Positions 33,738 through 48,300 of a stretch of DNA of 64,000 nucleotides are shown one piece after another (positions within the stretch are counted from its first letter, which is position 1; every line of letters starts with the position of its first letter). Source of the stretch: Pardosa pseudoannulata (lineage: Eukaryota; Arthropoda; Arachnida; Araneae; Lycosidae); NCBI GenBank assembly GCA_032207245.1, contig CM063500.1, positions 80,848,093 to 80,912,092 on the forward strand, in the 5' to 3' direction. The position numbers and the translations under genes are program-made. Below the pieces are notes generated by a model. It did not search any database, had not been told where the DNA came from, and saw nothing but the letters and a program-made list of their open reading frames with translations.

Positions 33738-36700
33738 AAGTCTGAATTGTAATTGGAGAAGGTATTTGTCATTTCTCTTATGTTTATTTTCTTTAGTATT
33801 TTTGTTAAATTTGTTCTATTTTTATAAATATTTTTATTTGTCATTCAGATAACTATAGTATCCGTTGAAGGGTGTGAGTGCTGGGATGCCCGCGGAGAAG
33901 TCTGAATTCTAAATGGAGAAGGTATTTGTCATTTCTCTTATGTTTATTTTCTTTAGTATTTTGTTAAATTTGTTCCATTTTTATAACTATTTTTATTTGT
34001 CATTCAGATAACTATAGTATCCGTTGAAGGGTGTGAGTGCTGGGATGCCCGCGGAGAAGTCTGAATTGTAATTGGAGAAGGTATTTGTCATTTCTCTTAT
34101 GTTTATTTTCTTTAGTATTTTGTTAAATTTGTTCCATTTTTATAACTATTTTTATTTGTCATTCAGATAACTATAGTATCCGTTGAAGGGTGTGAGTGCT
34201 GGGATGCCCGCGGAGAAGTCTGAATTTGTAATTGGAGAAGGTATTTTGTCATTTCTCTTATGTTTATTTTCTTTAGTATTTTGTTAAATTTGTTCCATTT
34301 TTATAACTATTTTTATTTGTCATTCAGATAACTATAGTATCCGTTGAAGGGTGTGAGTGCTGGGATGCCCGCGGAGAAGTCTGAATTGTAATTGGAGAAG
34401 GTATTTGTCATTTCTCTTATGTTTATTTTCTTTAGTATTTTTTTAAATTTGTTCCATTTTTATAACTATTTTTATTTGTCATTCAGATAACTATAGTATC
34501 CGTTGAAGGGTGTGAGTGCTGGGATGCCCGCGGAGAAGTCTGAATTGTAATTGGAGAAGGTATTTGTCATTTCTCTTATGTTTATTTTCTTTAGTATTTT
34601 GTTAAATTTGTTCCATTTTATAACTATTTTTATTTGTCATTCAGATAACTATAGTATCCGTTGAAGGGTGTGAGTGCTGGGATGCCCGCGGAGAAGTCTG
34701 AATTGTAATTGGAGAAGGTATTTGTCATTTCTCTTATGTTTATTTTCTTTAGTATTTTGTTAAATTTGTTCCATTTTTATAACTATTTTTATTTGTCATT
34801 CAGATAACTATAGTATCCGTTGAAGGGTGTGAGTGCTGGGATGCCCGCGGAGAAGTCTGAATTGTAATTGGAGAAGGTATTTGTCATTTCTCTTATGTTT
34901 ATTTTCTTTAGTATTTTGTTAAATTTGTTCCATTTTTATAACTATTTTTATTTGTCATTCAGATAACTATAGTATCCGTTGAAGGGTGTGAGTGCTGGGA
35001 TGCCCGCGGAGAAGTCTGAATTGTAATTGGAGAAGGTATTTGTCATTTCTCTTATGTTTATTTTCTTTAGTTTTTTGTTAAATTTGTTCCATTTTTATAA
35101 CTTTTTTTCTTTGTCATTCAGATAAGTATCCGTTGAAGGGTGTGCATGCTGGGATGCCCGCGGAGAAGACTGAATATTAATTGGAGAAGGTATTTGTCAT
35201 TTCTCTTATGTTTATTTTCTTTAGTATTTTAGTTAAATTTGTTCCATTTTTATAACTATTTTTATTTGTCATTCAGATAACTATAGTATCCGTTGAAGGG
35301 TGTGAGTGCTGGGATGCCCGCGGAGAAGTCTGAATTGTAATTGGAGAAGGTAATTGTCATTTCTCTTATGTTTATTTTCTTTAGTATTTTAGTTAAAATT
35401 GTTCCATTTTTATAACTATTTTTATTTGTCATTCAGATAACTATAGTATCCGTTGAAGGGTGTGAGTGCTGGGATGCCCGCGGAGAAGTCTGAATTGTAA
35501 TTGGAGAAGGTATTTGTCATTTCTCTTATGTTTATTTTCTTTAGTATTTTTGTTAAATTTGTTCTATTTTTATAACTATTTTATTTGTCATTCAGATAAC
35601 TATACTATCTGTTGAAGGGTGTGAGTGCTGGGATGCCCGCGGAGAAGTCTGAATTGTAATTGGAGAAGGTATTTGTCATTTCTCTTATGTTTATTTTCTT
35701 TAGTATTTTGTTAAATTTGTTCCATTTTTATAACTATTTTTATTTGTCATTCAGATAACTATAGTATCCGTTGAAGGGTGTGAGTGCTGGGATGCCCGCG
35801 GAGAAGTCTGAATTGTAATTGGAGAAGGTATTTGTCATTTCTCTTATGTTTATTTTCTTTAGTATTTTTGTTAAATTTGTTCCATTTTTATAACTATTTT
35901 TATTTGTCATTCAGATAACTATAGTATCCGTTGAAGGGTGTGAGTGCTGGGATGCCCGCGGAGAAGTCTGAATTGTAATTGGAGAAGGTATTTGTCATTT
36001 CTCTTATGTTTATTTTCTTTAGTATTTTTGTTAAATTTGTTCTATTTTTATAACTATTTTTATTTGTCATTCAGATAACTATAGTATCCGTTGAAGGGTG
36101 TGAGTGCTGGGATGCCCGCGGAGAAGTCTGAATTGTAATTGGAGAAGGTATTTGTCATTTCTCTTATGTTTATTTTCTTTAGTATTTTGTTAAATTTGTT
36201 CCATTTTTATAACTATTTTTATTTGTCATTCAGATAACTATAGTATCCGTTGAAGGGTGTGAGTGCTGGGATGCCCGCGGAGAAGTCTGAATTGTAATTG
36301 GAGAAGGTATTTGTCATTTCTCTTATGTTTATTTTCTTTAGTATTTTGTTAAATTTGTTCCATTTTTATAACTATTTTTATTTGTCATTCAGATAACTAT
36401 AGTATCCGTTGAAGGGTGTGAGTGCTGGGATGCCCGCGGAGAAGTCTGAATTGTAATTGGAGAAGGTATTTGTCATTTCTCTTATGTTTATTTTCTTTAG
36501 TATTTTGTTAAATTTGTTCCACTTTTATAACTATTTTTATTTGTCATTCAGATAACTATAGTATCCGTTGAAGGGTGTGAGTTGCTGGGATGCCCGCGGA
36601 GAAGTCTGAATTGTAATTGGAGAAGGTATTTGTCATTTCTCTTATGTTTATTTTCTTTAGTATTTTGTTAAATTTGTTCCATTTTTATAACTATTTTTAT

Positions 36701-39700
36701 TTGTCATTCAGATAACTATAGTATCCGTTGAAGGGTGTGAGTGCTGGGATGCCCGCGGAGAAGTCTGAATTGTAATTGGAGAAGGTATTTGTCATTTCTC
36801 TTATGTTTATTTTCTTTAGTATTTTGTTAAATTTGTTCCATTTTTATAACTATTTTTATTTGTCTTTCAGATAACTATAGTATCCGTTGAAGGGTGTGAG
36901 TGCTGGGATGCCCGCGGAGAAGTCTGAATTGTAATTGGAGAAGGTATTTGTCATTTCTCTTATGTTTATTTTCTTTAGTATTTAGTTAAATTTGTTCCAT
37001 TTTTATAACTATTTTTATTTGTCATTCAGATAACTATAGTATCCGTTGAAGGGTGTGAGTGCTGGGATGCCCGCGGAGAAGTCTGAATTGTAATTGGAGA
37101 AGGTATTTGTCATTTCTCTTATGTTTATTTTCTTTAGTATTTTTGTTAAATTTGTTCCATTTTTATAACTATTTTTATTTGTCATTCAGATAACTATAGT
37201 ATCCGTTGAAGGGTGTGAGTGCTGGGATGCCCGCGGAGAAGTCTGAATTGTAATTGGAGAAGGTATTTGTCATTTCTCTTATGTTTATTTTCTTTAGTAT
37301 TTTTGTTAAATTTGTTCCATTTTTATAACTATTTTTATTTTGTCATTCAGATAACTATAGTATCCGTTGAAGGGTGTGAGTGCTGGGATGCCCGCGGAGA
37401 AGTCTGAATTGTAATTGGAGAAGGTATTGGTCATTTCTCTTATGTTTATTTTCTTTAGTATTTAGTTAAAATTTGTTCCATTTTTATAACTATTTTTATT
37501 TGTTCATTCAGATAACTATGTATCCGTTGAAGGGTGTGTGAGTGCTGGGATGCCCGCGGAGAAGTCTGAATTGTAATTGGAGAAGGTATTTGTCATTTCT
37601 CTTATGTTTATTTTCTTTAGTATTTTGTTAAATTTGTTCCATTTTTATAACTATTTTTATTTGTCATTCAGATAACTATAGTATCCGTTGAAGGGTGTGA
37701 GTGCTGGGATGCCCGCGGAGAAGTCTGAATTGTAATTGGAGAAGGTATTTGTCATTTCTCTTATGTTTATTTTCTTTAGTATTTTGTTAAATTTGTTCCA
37801 TTTTTATAACTATTTTTATTTGTCATTCAGATAACTATAGTATCCGTTGAAGGGTGTGAGTGCTGGGATGCCCGCGGAGAAGTCTGAATTGTAATTGGAG
37901 AAGGTATTTGTCATTTCTCTTATGTTTATTTTCTTTAGTATTTTGTTAAATTTGTTCCATTTTTATAACTATTTTTATTTGTCATTCAGATAACTATAGT
38001 ATCCGTTGAAGGGTGTGAGTGTTGGGATGCCCGCGGAGAAGTCTGAATTGTATTTGGAGAAGGTATTTGTCATTTCTCTTATGTTTATTTTCTTTAGTAT
38101 TTTGTTAAATTTGTTCCATTTTTATAACTATTTTTATTTGTCATTCAGATAACTTAGTATCCGTTGAAGGGTGTGAGTGCTGGGATGCCCGCGGAGAAGT
38201 CTGAATTGTAATTGGAGAGGTATTTGTCATTTCTCTTATGTTTATTTTCTTTAGTATTTTGTTAAATTTGTTCCATTTTTATAACTATTTTTATTTGTCA
38301 TTCAGATAACTATAGTATCCGTTGAAGGGTGTGAGTGCTGGGATGCCCGCGGAGAAGTCTGAATTGTAATTGGAGAAGGTATTTGTCATTTCTCTTATGT
38401 TTATTTTCTTTAGTATTTTGTTAAATTTGTTCCATTTTTATAACTATTTTTATTTGTCATTCAGATAACTATAGTATCCGTTGAAGGTTGTGAGTGCTGG
38501 GATGCCCGCGGAGAAGTCTGAATTGTAATTGGAGAAGGTATTTGTCATTTCTCTTATGTTTATTTTCTTTAGTATTTTTGTTAAATTTGTTCCATTTTTA
38601 TAACTATTTTTATTTGTCATTCAGATAACTATAGTATCCGTTGAAGGGTGTGAGTGCTGGGATGCCCGCGGAGAAGTGTGAATTGTAATTGGAGAAGGTA
38701 TTTGTCATTTCTCTTATGTTTATTTTTTTAGTATTTTTGTTAAATTTGTTCTATTTTTATAACTATTTTATTTGTCATTTAGATATCTATAGTATCCGTT
38801 GAAGGGTGTGTGAGTGCTGGGATGCCCGCGGAGAAGTCTGAATTGTAATTGGAGAAGGTATTTGTCATTTCTCTTATGTTTATTTTCTTTAGTATTTTGT
38901 TAAATTTGTTCCATTTTTATAACTATTTTTATTTGTCATTCAGATAATTATAGTATCCGTTGAAGGGTGTGAGTGCTGGGATGCCCGCGGAGAAGTCTGA
39001 ATTGTAATTGGAGAAGGTATTTGTCATTTCTCTTATGTTTATTTTCTTTAGTATTTTGTTAAATTTGTTCCATTTTTATAACTATTTTTATTTGTCATTC
39101 AGATAACTATAGTATCCGTTGAAGGGTGTGAGTGCTGGGGATGCCCGCGGAGAAGTCTGAATTGTAATGGGAGATGGTATTTGTCATTTCTCTTATGTTT
39201 ATTTTCTTTAGTATTTTGTTAAATTTGTTCCATTTTTATAACTATTTTTATTTGTCATTCAGATAACTATAGTATCCGTTGAAGGGTGTGAGTGCTGGGA
39301 TGCCCGCGGAGAAGTCTGAATTGTAATTGGAGAAGGTATTTGTCATTTCTCTTATGTTTATTTTCTTTAGTATTTTTGTTAAATTTGTTCCATTTTTATA
39401 ACTATTTTTATTTGTCTTTCAGATAACTATAGTATCCGTTGAAGTGTGTGAGTGCTGGGATGCCCGCGGAGAAGTCTGAATTGTAATTGGAGAAGGTATT
39501 TGTCATTTCTCTTATGTTTATTTTCTTTAGTATTTTTGTTAAATTTGTTCTATTTTTATAACTATTTTTTATTTGTCATTCAGATAACTATTGTATCTGT
39601 AGAAGGGTGTGAGTGCTGGGATGCCCGCGGAGAAGTCTGAATTGTAATTGGAGAATGTATTTGTCATTTCTCTTATGTTTATTTTCTTTAGTATTTTAGT

Positions 39701-42599
39701 TAAATTTGTTCCATTTTTATAACTATTTTTTATTTGTCATTCAGATAACTATAGTATCCGTTGAAGGGTGTGAGTGCTGGGATGCCCGCGGAGAAGTCTG
39801 AATTGTAATTGGAGAAGGTATTTGTCATTTCTCTTATGTTTATTTTCTTTAGTATTTTTGTTAAATTTGTTCCATTTTTATAACTATTTTTATTTGTCAT
39901 TCAGATAACTATAGTATCCGTTGAAGGGTGTGAGTGCTGGGATGCCCGCGGAGAAGTCTGAATTGTAATTGGAGAAGGTATTTGTCATTTCTCTTATGTT
40001 TATTTTCTTTAGTATTTTGTTAAATTTGTTCCATTTTATAACTATTTTTATTTGTCATTCAGATAACTATAGTATCCGTTGAAGGGTGTGAGTGCTGGGA
40101 TGCCCGCGGAGAAGTCTGAATTTTAATTGGAGAAGGTAGTTGTCATTTATCTTATGTTTATTTTCTTCGTATTTTAGTTAAATTTGTTACGTTTTATTAA
40201 CTTTTTTTCTTTGTCATACAGATAAGTATCCGTTGAAGGGTGTGAATGCTGGGACGTTCGCGGAGAAGACTGAATTTTAATTGGAGAAGGTAGTTGTCAT
40301 TTCTCTTATGTTTATTTTCTTTAGTATTTTTGTTAAATTTGTTCCATATTTATAACTATTTTTATTTGTCATTCAGATAACTATAGTATCCGTTGAAGGG
40401 TGTGAGTGCTGGGATGCCCGCGGAGAAGTCTGAATTGTAATTGGAGAAGGTATTTGTCATTTCTCTTATGTTTATTTTCTTTAGTATTTTTGTTAAATTT
40501 GTTCCATTTTTATAACTATTTTTATTTGTCATTCAGATAACTATAGTATCCGTTGAAGGGTGTGAGTGCTGGGATGCCCTCGGAGAAGTCTGAATTGTAA
40601 TTGGAGAAGGTATTTGTCATTTCTCTTATGTTTATTTTCTTTAGTATTTTTGTTAAATTTGTTCCATTTTTATAACTATTTTTATTTGTCATTCAGATAA
40701 CTATAGTATCCGTTGAAGGTTGTGAGTGCTGGGATGCCCGCGGAGAAGTCTGAATTGTAATTGGAGAAGGTATTTGTCATTTCTCTTATGTTTATTTTCT
40801 TTAGTATTTTTGTTAAATTTGTTCTATTTTTATAACTATTTTTATTTGTCATTCAGATAACTATAGTATCCGTTGAAGGGTGTGAGTGCTGGGATGCCCG
40901 CGGAGAAGTCTGAATTGTAATTGGAGAAGGTATTTGTCATTTCTCTTATGTTTATTTTCTTTAGTATTTTTGTTAAATTTGTTCCATTTTTATAACTATT
41001 TTTTATTTGTCATTCAGATAACTATAGTATCCGTTGAAGGGTGTGAGTGCTGGGATGCCCGCGGAGAAGTCTGAATTGTAATTGGAGAAGGTATTTGTCA
41101 TTTCTCTTATGTTTATTTTCTTTAGTATTTTTGTTAAATTTGTTCTATTTTTATAACTATTTTTATTTGTCATTCAGATAACTATAGTATCCGTTGAAGG
41201 GTGTGAGTGCTGGGATGCCCGCGGAGAAGTCTGAATTGTAATTGGAGAAGGTATTTGTCATTTCTCTTATGTTTATTTTCTTCGTATTTTAGTTAAATTT
41301 GTTTCATTTTAACAACTTTTTTTAATTGTCATTCAGATAACTATAGTATCCGTTGAAGGGTGTGAATGCTGGGATGCCCGCGGAGAAGTCTGAATTTTAA
41401 TTGGAGAAGGTAGTTGTCATTTATCTTATGTTTATTTTCTTCGTATTTTGTTAAAATTTGTTCCATTTTTATAACTATTTTATTTGTCATTCAGATAACT
41501 ATAGTATCCGTTGAAGGGTGTGAGTGCTGGGATGCCCGCGGAGAGAAGTCTGAATTGTAATTGGAGAAGGTAATTTGTCATTTCTCTTATGTTTATTTTC
41601 TTTAGTATTTTTGTTAAAATTTGTTTCCATTTTTATAACTATTTTTATTTGTCATTCAGATAACTATAGTATCCGTTGAAGGGTGTGAGTGCTGGGATGC
41701 CCGCGGAGAAGTCTGAATTGTAATTGGAGAAGGTATTTTTCATTTCTCTTATGTTTATTTTCTTTGTATTTTAGTTAAATTTGTTCCATTTTTATAACTA
41801 TTTTTATTTGTCATTCAGATAACTATAGTATCCGTTGAAGGGTGTGAGTGCTGGGATGCCCGCGGAGAAGTCTGAATTGTAATTGGAGAAGGTATTTGTC
41901 ATTTCTCTTATGTTTATTTTCTTTAGTATTTTTGTTAAATTTGTTCCATTTTTATAACTATTTTTATTTGTCATTCAGATAACTATAGTATCCGTTGAAG
42001 GGTGTGAGTGCTGGGATGCCCGCGGAGAAGTCTGAATTGTAATTGGAGAAGGTATTTGTCATTTCTCTTATGTTTATTTTCTTTAGTATTTTGTTAAATT
42101 TGTTCCATTTTTATAACTATTTTTATTTGTCATTCAGATAACTATAGTATCCGTTGAAGGGTGTGAGTGCTGGGATGCCCGCGGAGAAGTCTGAATTGTA
42201 ATTGGAGAAGGTATTTGTCATTTCTCTTATGTTTATTTTCTTAGTATTTTGTTAAATTTGTTCCATTTTTATAACTATTTTTATTTGTCATTCAGATAAC
42301 TATAGTATCCGTTGAAGGGTGTGAGTGCTGGGATGCCCGCGGAGAAGTCTGAATTGTAATGGAGAAGGTATTTGTCATTTCTCTTATGTTTATTTTCTTT
42401 AGTATTTTGTTAAATTTGTTCCATTTTTATAACTATTTTATTTTGTCATTTCAGATAACTATAGTATCCGTTGAAGGGTGTGAGTGCTGGGATGCCCGCG
42501 GAGAAGTCTGAATTCTAAATGGAGAAGGTATTTGTCATTTCTCTTATGTTTATTTTCTTTAGTATTTGTTAAATTTGTTCCATTTTTATAACTATTTTT

Positions 42600-43700
42600 A
42601 TTTGTCATTCAGATAAACTATAGTACCGTTGAAGGGTGTGAGTGCTGGGATGCCGCGGAGAAGTCTGAATTGTAATTGGAGAAGGTATTTGTTCATTTCT
42701 CTTATGTTTATTTTCTTTAGAATTTTTGTTAAATTTGTTCCATTTTTATAACTATTTTTATTTGTCATTCAGATAACTATAGTATCCGTTGAAGGGTGTG
42801 AGTGCTGGGATGCCCGCGGAGAAGTCTGAATTGTAATTGGAGAAGGTATTTGTCATTTCTCTTATGTTTATTTTCTTTAGTATTTTAGTTAAATTTGTTC
42901 CATTTTAACAACTTTTTTTATTTGTCATTTAGATAACTATAGTATCCGTTGAAGGGTGTGAGTGCTGGGATGCCCGCGGAGAAGTCTGAATTGTAATTGG
43001 AGAAGGTATTTGTCATTTCTCTTATGTTTATTTTCTTTAGTATTTTAGTTAAAATTGTTCCATTTTTATAACTATTTTGTTTGTCATTCAGATAACTATA
43101 GTATCCGTTGAAGGGTGTGAGTTGCTGGGATGCCCGCGGAGAAGTCTGAATTGTAATTGGAGAAGGTAATTTGTCATTTCTTTATGTTTATTTTCTTTAG
43201 TATTTTGTTAAATTTTGTTTCCATTTTTTATAACTATTTTTATTTGTATTCGATAACTATAGTATCCGTTGAAGGGTGTGAATGCTGGGATGCCGCGGAG
43301 AAGTTGAATTGTAATGGAGAAGGTATTTGTCATTTTTTATGTTTATTTTCTTTAGTATTTTGTTTAAAATTTGTTCCATTTTTTATAACTATTTTTGTTT
43401 GTCATTCAGATAAACTATAGTATCCGTTGAAGGGTGTGAGTGCTGGGATGCCCGCGGAGAAGTCTGAATTGTAAATGGAGAAGGTATTGTCATTTCTCTT
43501 ATTGTTTATTTTCTTTAGTATTTTAGTTAAATTTGTTCCATTTTTTATAAATTATTTTATTTTGTCATTCAGATATATATCCGTTGAAGGGGTGTGAGTG
43601 CTGGATGCCCGCGGAGAAGTCTGAATTTGTAATTGAGAGAAGGTATTTGTCATTTCTCTTATGGTTATTTTTATGTTAGTATTTTAGTTACATTTGTTAA
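42600..43700 (+). repeat. Indel-rich satellite stretch
   Basis: Monomers here carry many single-base gains and losses (gatgccgcgg, gaagttgaattg, tgtattcgataac, ttttttataac) in positions that are otherwise invariant. Substitutions are few by comparison. This looks like uncorrected long-read error or relaxed, older repeats. Confidence 0.75.
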
Positions 43701-45074
43701 ATTTGTTCCATTTTTATAACTATTTTTATTTGTCATTCAGATAACTATAGTATCCGTTGAAGGGTGTGAGTGCTGGGATGCCCGCGGAGAAGTCTGAATT
43801 GTAATTGGAGAAGGTATTTGTCATTTCTATGTTTATTTTCTTTAGTATTTTTGTTAAATTTGTTCCATTTTTATAACTATTTTTATTTGTCATTCAGATA
43901 ACTATAGTATCCGTTGAAGGGTGTGAGTGCTGGGATGCCCGCGGAGAAGTCTGAATTGTAATTGGAGAAGGTATTTGTCATTTCTCTTATGTTTACTTTC
44001 TTTAGAAGTTTTGTTAAATTTGTTCCATTTTTATAACTATTTTTATTTGTATTCAGATAACTATAGTATCCGTTGAAGGGTGTGAGTGCTGGGATGCCCT
44101 CGGAGAAGTCTGAATTGTAATTGGAGAAGGTATTTGTCATTTCTCTTATGTTTATTTTCTTTAGTATTTTTGTTAAATTTGTTCCAGTTTTATAACTATT
44201 TTATTTGTCATTCAGATAACTATAGTATCCGTTGAAGGGTGTGAGTGCTGGGATGCCGTCGGAGAAGTCTGAATTGTAATTGGAGAAGGTATTTGTCATT
44301 TCTCTTATGTTTATTTTCTTTAGTATTTTGTTAAATTTGTTCCATTTTTATAACTATTTTTATTTGTCATTCAGATAGCTATAGTATCCGTTGAAGGGTG
44401 TGAGTGCTGGGATGCCCGCGGAGAAGTCTGAATTGTAATTGGAGAAGGTATTTGTCATTTCTCTTATGTTTATTTTCTTTAGTATTTTGTTAAATTTGTT
44501 CCAGTTTTATAACTATTTTTATTTGTCATTCAGATAACTATAGTATCCGTTGAAGGGTGTGAGTGCTGGGATGCCGTCGGAGAAGTCTGAATTGTAATTG
44601 GAGAAGGTATTTGTCATTTCTCTTATGTTTATTTTCTTTAGTATTTTAGTTAAAATTGTTCCATTTTTATAACTATTTTGTTTGTCATTCAGATAACTAT
44701 AGTATCCGTTGAAGGGTGTGAGTGCTGGGATGCCCGCGGAGAAGACTGAATTGTAATTGGAGAAGGTATTTGCTATTTCTCTTATGTTTATTTTCTTTAG
44801 TATTTTAGTTACAATTGTTCCATTTTTATAACTATTTTTATTTGTCATTCAGATAACTATAGTATCCGTTGAAGGGTGTGAGTGCTGGGATGCCCGCGGA
44901 GAAGTCTGAATTGTAATTGGAGAAGGTATTTGTCATTTCTCTTATGTTTATTTTCTTTAGTATTTTGTTAAATTTGTTCCATTTTTATAACTATTTTTAT
45001 TTGTCATTCAGATAACTATAGTATCCGTTGAAGGGTGTGTGTGCTGGGATGCCCGCGGAGAAGTCTGATTGTAA

Positions 45075-45311
45075 TTGGAGAAGGTATTGTCATTTCTCTT
45101 ATGTTTAATTTTCTTTAGTATTTTGTTAAATTTTGTTCCATTTTTTATAACTATTTTTATTTGTCAGAAAGAAGTCCTGAATTGTAATTGGAGAAAGTAT
45201 TTGTCATTTCCCTTATGTTTATTTTCTTTAGAATTTTTGTTAAATTTGTTCCATATTTATAACTATTTTTATTTGTCATTAAGGATTATAAAAATACTTA
45301 GTATCCGTTGA
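45075..45311 (+). repeat. Partial satellite monomer with the GC box deleted
   Basis: At about 45165 the sequence jumps from atttgtcag to aaagaagtcctgaattg, removing about 60 bp including the whole ataactata-to-cgcgg section. At 45281 the next junction reads cattaaggattataaaaatacttagtatcc, an irregular insertion not seen elsewhere. Confidence 0.8.
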
Positions 45312-48300
45312 TGGGTGTGAGTGCTGGGATGCCCTCGGAGAAGTCTGAATTCTAAATGGAGAAGGTATTTGTCATTTCTCTTATTATTTTCTTTAGTATT
45401 TTGTTAAATTTGTTCCATTTTTATAACTATTTTTATTTGTCATTCAGATAACTATAGTATCCGTTGAAGGGTGTGAGTGCTGGGATGCCCGCGGAGAAGT
45501 CTGAATTGTAATTGGAGAAGGTATTTGTCATTTCTCTTATGGTTTATTTTCTTTAGTATTTTGTTAAAATTGTTCCATTTTTATAACTATTTTGTTTGTC
45601 ATTCAGATAACTATAGTATCCGTTGAAGGGTGTGAGTGCTGGGATGCCCGCGGAGAAGTCTGAATTGTAATTGGAGAAGGTATTTGTCATTTCTCTTATG
45701 TTTATATTCTTTAGTATTTTAGTTAAATTTCTTCCATTTTTATAACTATTTTTATTTTTCATTTAGAGAAGTATCCGTTGAAGGGTGTGAATGCTGGGAT
45801 GCCCGCGGAGAAGACTGAATTGTAATTGGAGAAGGTATTTGCTATTTCTCTTATGTTTATTTTCTTTAGTATTTTAGTTAAAATTGTTCCATTTTTATAA
45901 CTATTTTGTTTGTCATTCAGATAACTATAGTATCCGTTGAAGGGTGTGAGTGCTGGGATGCCCGCGGAGAAGTCTGAATTGTAATTGGAGAAGGTATTTG
46001 TCATTTCTCTTATGTTTATTTTCTTTAGTATTTTTGTTAAAATTTGTTTCCATTTTTATAACTATTTTTATTTGTCATTCAGATAACTATAGTATCCGTT
46101 GAAGGGTGTGAGTGCTGGGATGCCCGCGGAGAAGTCTGAATTGTAATTGGAGAAGGTATTTGTCATTTCTCTTATGTTTATTTTCTTTAGTATTTTAGTT
46201 AAAATTTGTTCCATTTTTATAAACTATTTTTATTTGTCATTCAGATAACTATAGTATCCGTTGAAGGGTGTGTGAATGCTGGGATGCCCGCGGAGAAGTC
46301 TGAATTGTAATTGGGGAAGGTATTTGTAATTTCTCTTATGTTTATTTTCTTTAGTATTTTTTTTAAAATTGTTCCATTTTTATAACTATTTTTATTTGTC
46401 ATTCAGATAACTATAGTATCCGTTGAAGGGTGTGAGTGCTGGGATGCCCGCGGAGAAGTCTGAATTGTAATTGGAGAAGGTATTTGTCATTTCTCTTATG
46501 TTTATTTTCTTTAGTATTTTGTTAAATTTGTTCCATTTTTATAACTATTTTTATTTGTCATTCAGATAACTATAGTATCCGTTGAAGGGTGTGAGTGCTG
46601 GGATGCCCGCGGAGAAGTCTGAATTGTAATTGGAGAAGGTATTTGTCATTTCTCTTATGTTTATTTTCTTTAGTATTTTGTTAAATTTGTTCCATTTTAT
46701 AACTATTTTTATTTGTCATTCAGATAACTATAGTATCCGTTGAAGGGTGTGAGTGCTGGGATGACCGCGGAGAAGTCTGAATTGTAATTGGAGAAGAAGG
46801 TATTCGTCATTTCTCTTATGTTTATTTTCTTTAGTATTTTGTTAAATTTTTTTCCATTTTTATAACTATTTTTATTTGTCATTCAGATAACTATAGTATC
46901 CGTTGAAGGGTGTGAGTCCTGGGATGCCCGCGGAGAAGTCTGAATTCTAAATGGAGAAGGTATTTGTCATTTCTCTTATGTTTATTTTTTAGTATTTTTG
47001 TTAAATTTGTTCTATTTTTATAACTATTTTTATTTGTCATTCAGATAACTATAGTATCCGTTGAAGGGTGTGAGTGCTGGGATGCCCGCGGAGAAGTCTG
47101 AATTGTAATTGGAGAAGGTATTTGTCATTTCTCTTATGTTTATTTTCTTTAGTATTTTGTTAAATTTGTTCCATTTTTATAACTATTTTTTATTTGTCAT
47201 TCAGATAACTATAGTATCCGTTGAAGGGTGTGAGTGCTGGGATGCCCGCGGAGAAGTCTGAATTGTAATTGGAGAAGGTATTTGTCATTTCTCTTATGTT
47301 TATTTTCTTTAGTATTTTGTTAAATTTGTTCCATTTTTATAACTATTTTTATTTGTCATTCAGATAACTATAGTATCCGTTGAAGGGTGTGAATGCTGGG
47401 ATGCCCGCGGAGAAGTCTGAATTGTAATTGGAGAAGGTATTTGTCATTACTCTTATGTTTATTTTCTTTAGTATTTTTGTTAAATTTGTTCCATTTTTAT
47501 AACTATTTTTATTTGTCATTCAACTATAGTATCCGTTGAAGGGTGTGAATGCTGGGATGCCGCGGAGAAGTGAATTGTAATTGGAGAAGGTATTTGTCAT
47601 TTTCTTATGTTTATTTTCTTTAGTATTTTTTGTTAAATTTGTTCCATTTTTATAACTATTTTTATTTGTCATTCAGATAACTATAGTATCCGCTGAAGGC
47701 ATGTGAGTGCTGGGATGCCCGCGGAGAAGTCTGAATTGTAATTGGAGAAGGTATTTGTCATTTCTCTTATGTTTATTTTCTTTAGTATTTTGTTAAATTT
47801 GTTCCATTTTTATAACTATTTTTATTTGTCATTCAGATAACTATAGTATCCGTTGAAGGGTGTGAGTGCTGGGATGCCCGCGGAGAAGTCTGAATTGTAA
47901 TTGGAGAAGGTATTTGTCATTTCTCTCATGTTTATTTTCTTTAGAATTTTTGTTAAATTTGTTTCCATTTTTTATAACTATTTTTATTTGTCATTCAGAT
48001 AACTATAGTATCCGTTGAAGGGTGTGAGTGCTGGGATGCCCGCGGAGAAGTCTGAATTGTAATTGGAGAAGGTATTTGTCATTTCTCTTATGTTTATTTT
48101 TTTTAGTATTTTTGTTAAATTTGTTCCATTTTTATAACTATTTTTATTTGTCATTCAGATAACTATAGTATCCGTTGAAGGGTGTGAGTGCTGGGATGCC
48201 CGCGGAGAAGTCTGAATTGTAATTGGAGAAGGTATTTGTCATTTCTCTTATGTTTATTTTCTTTAGTATTTTTGTTAAATTTGTTCCATTTTTATAACTA

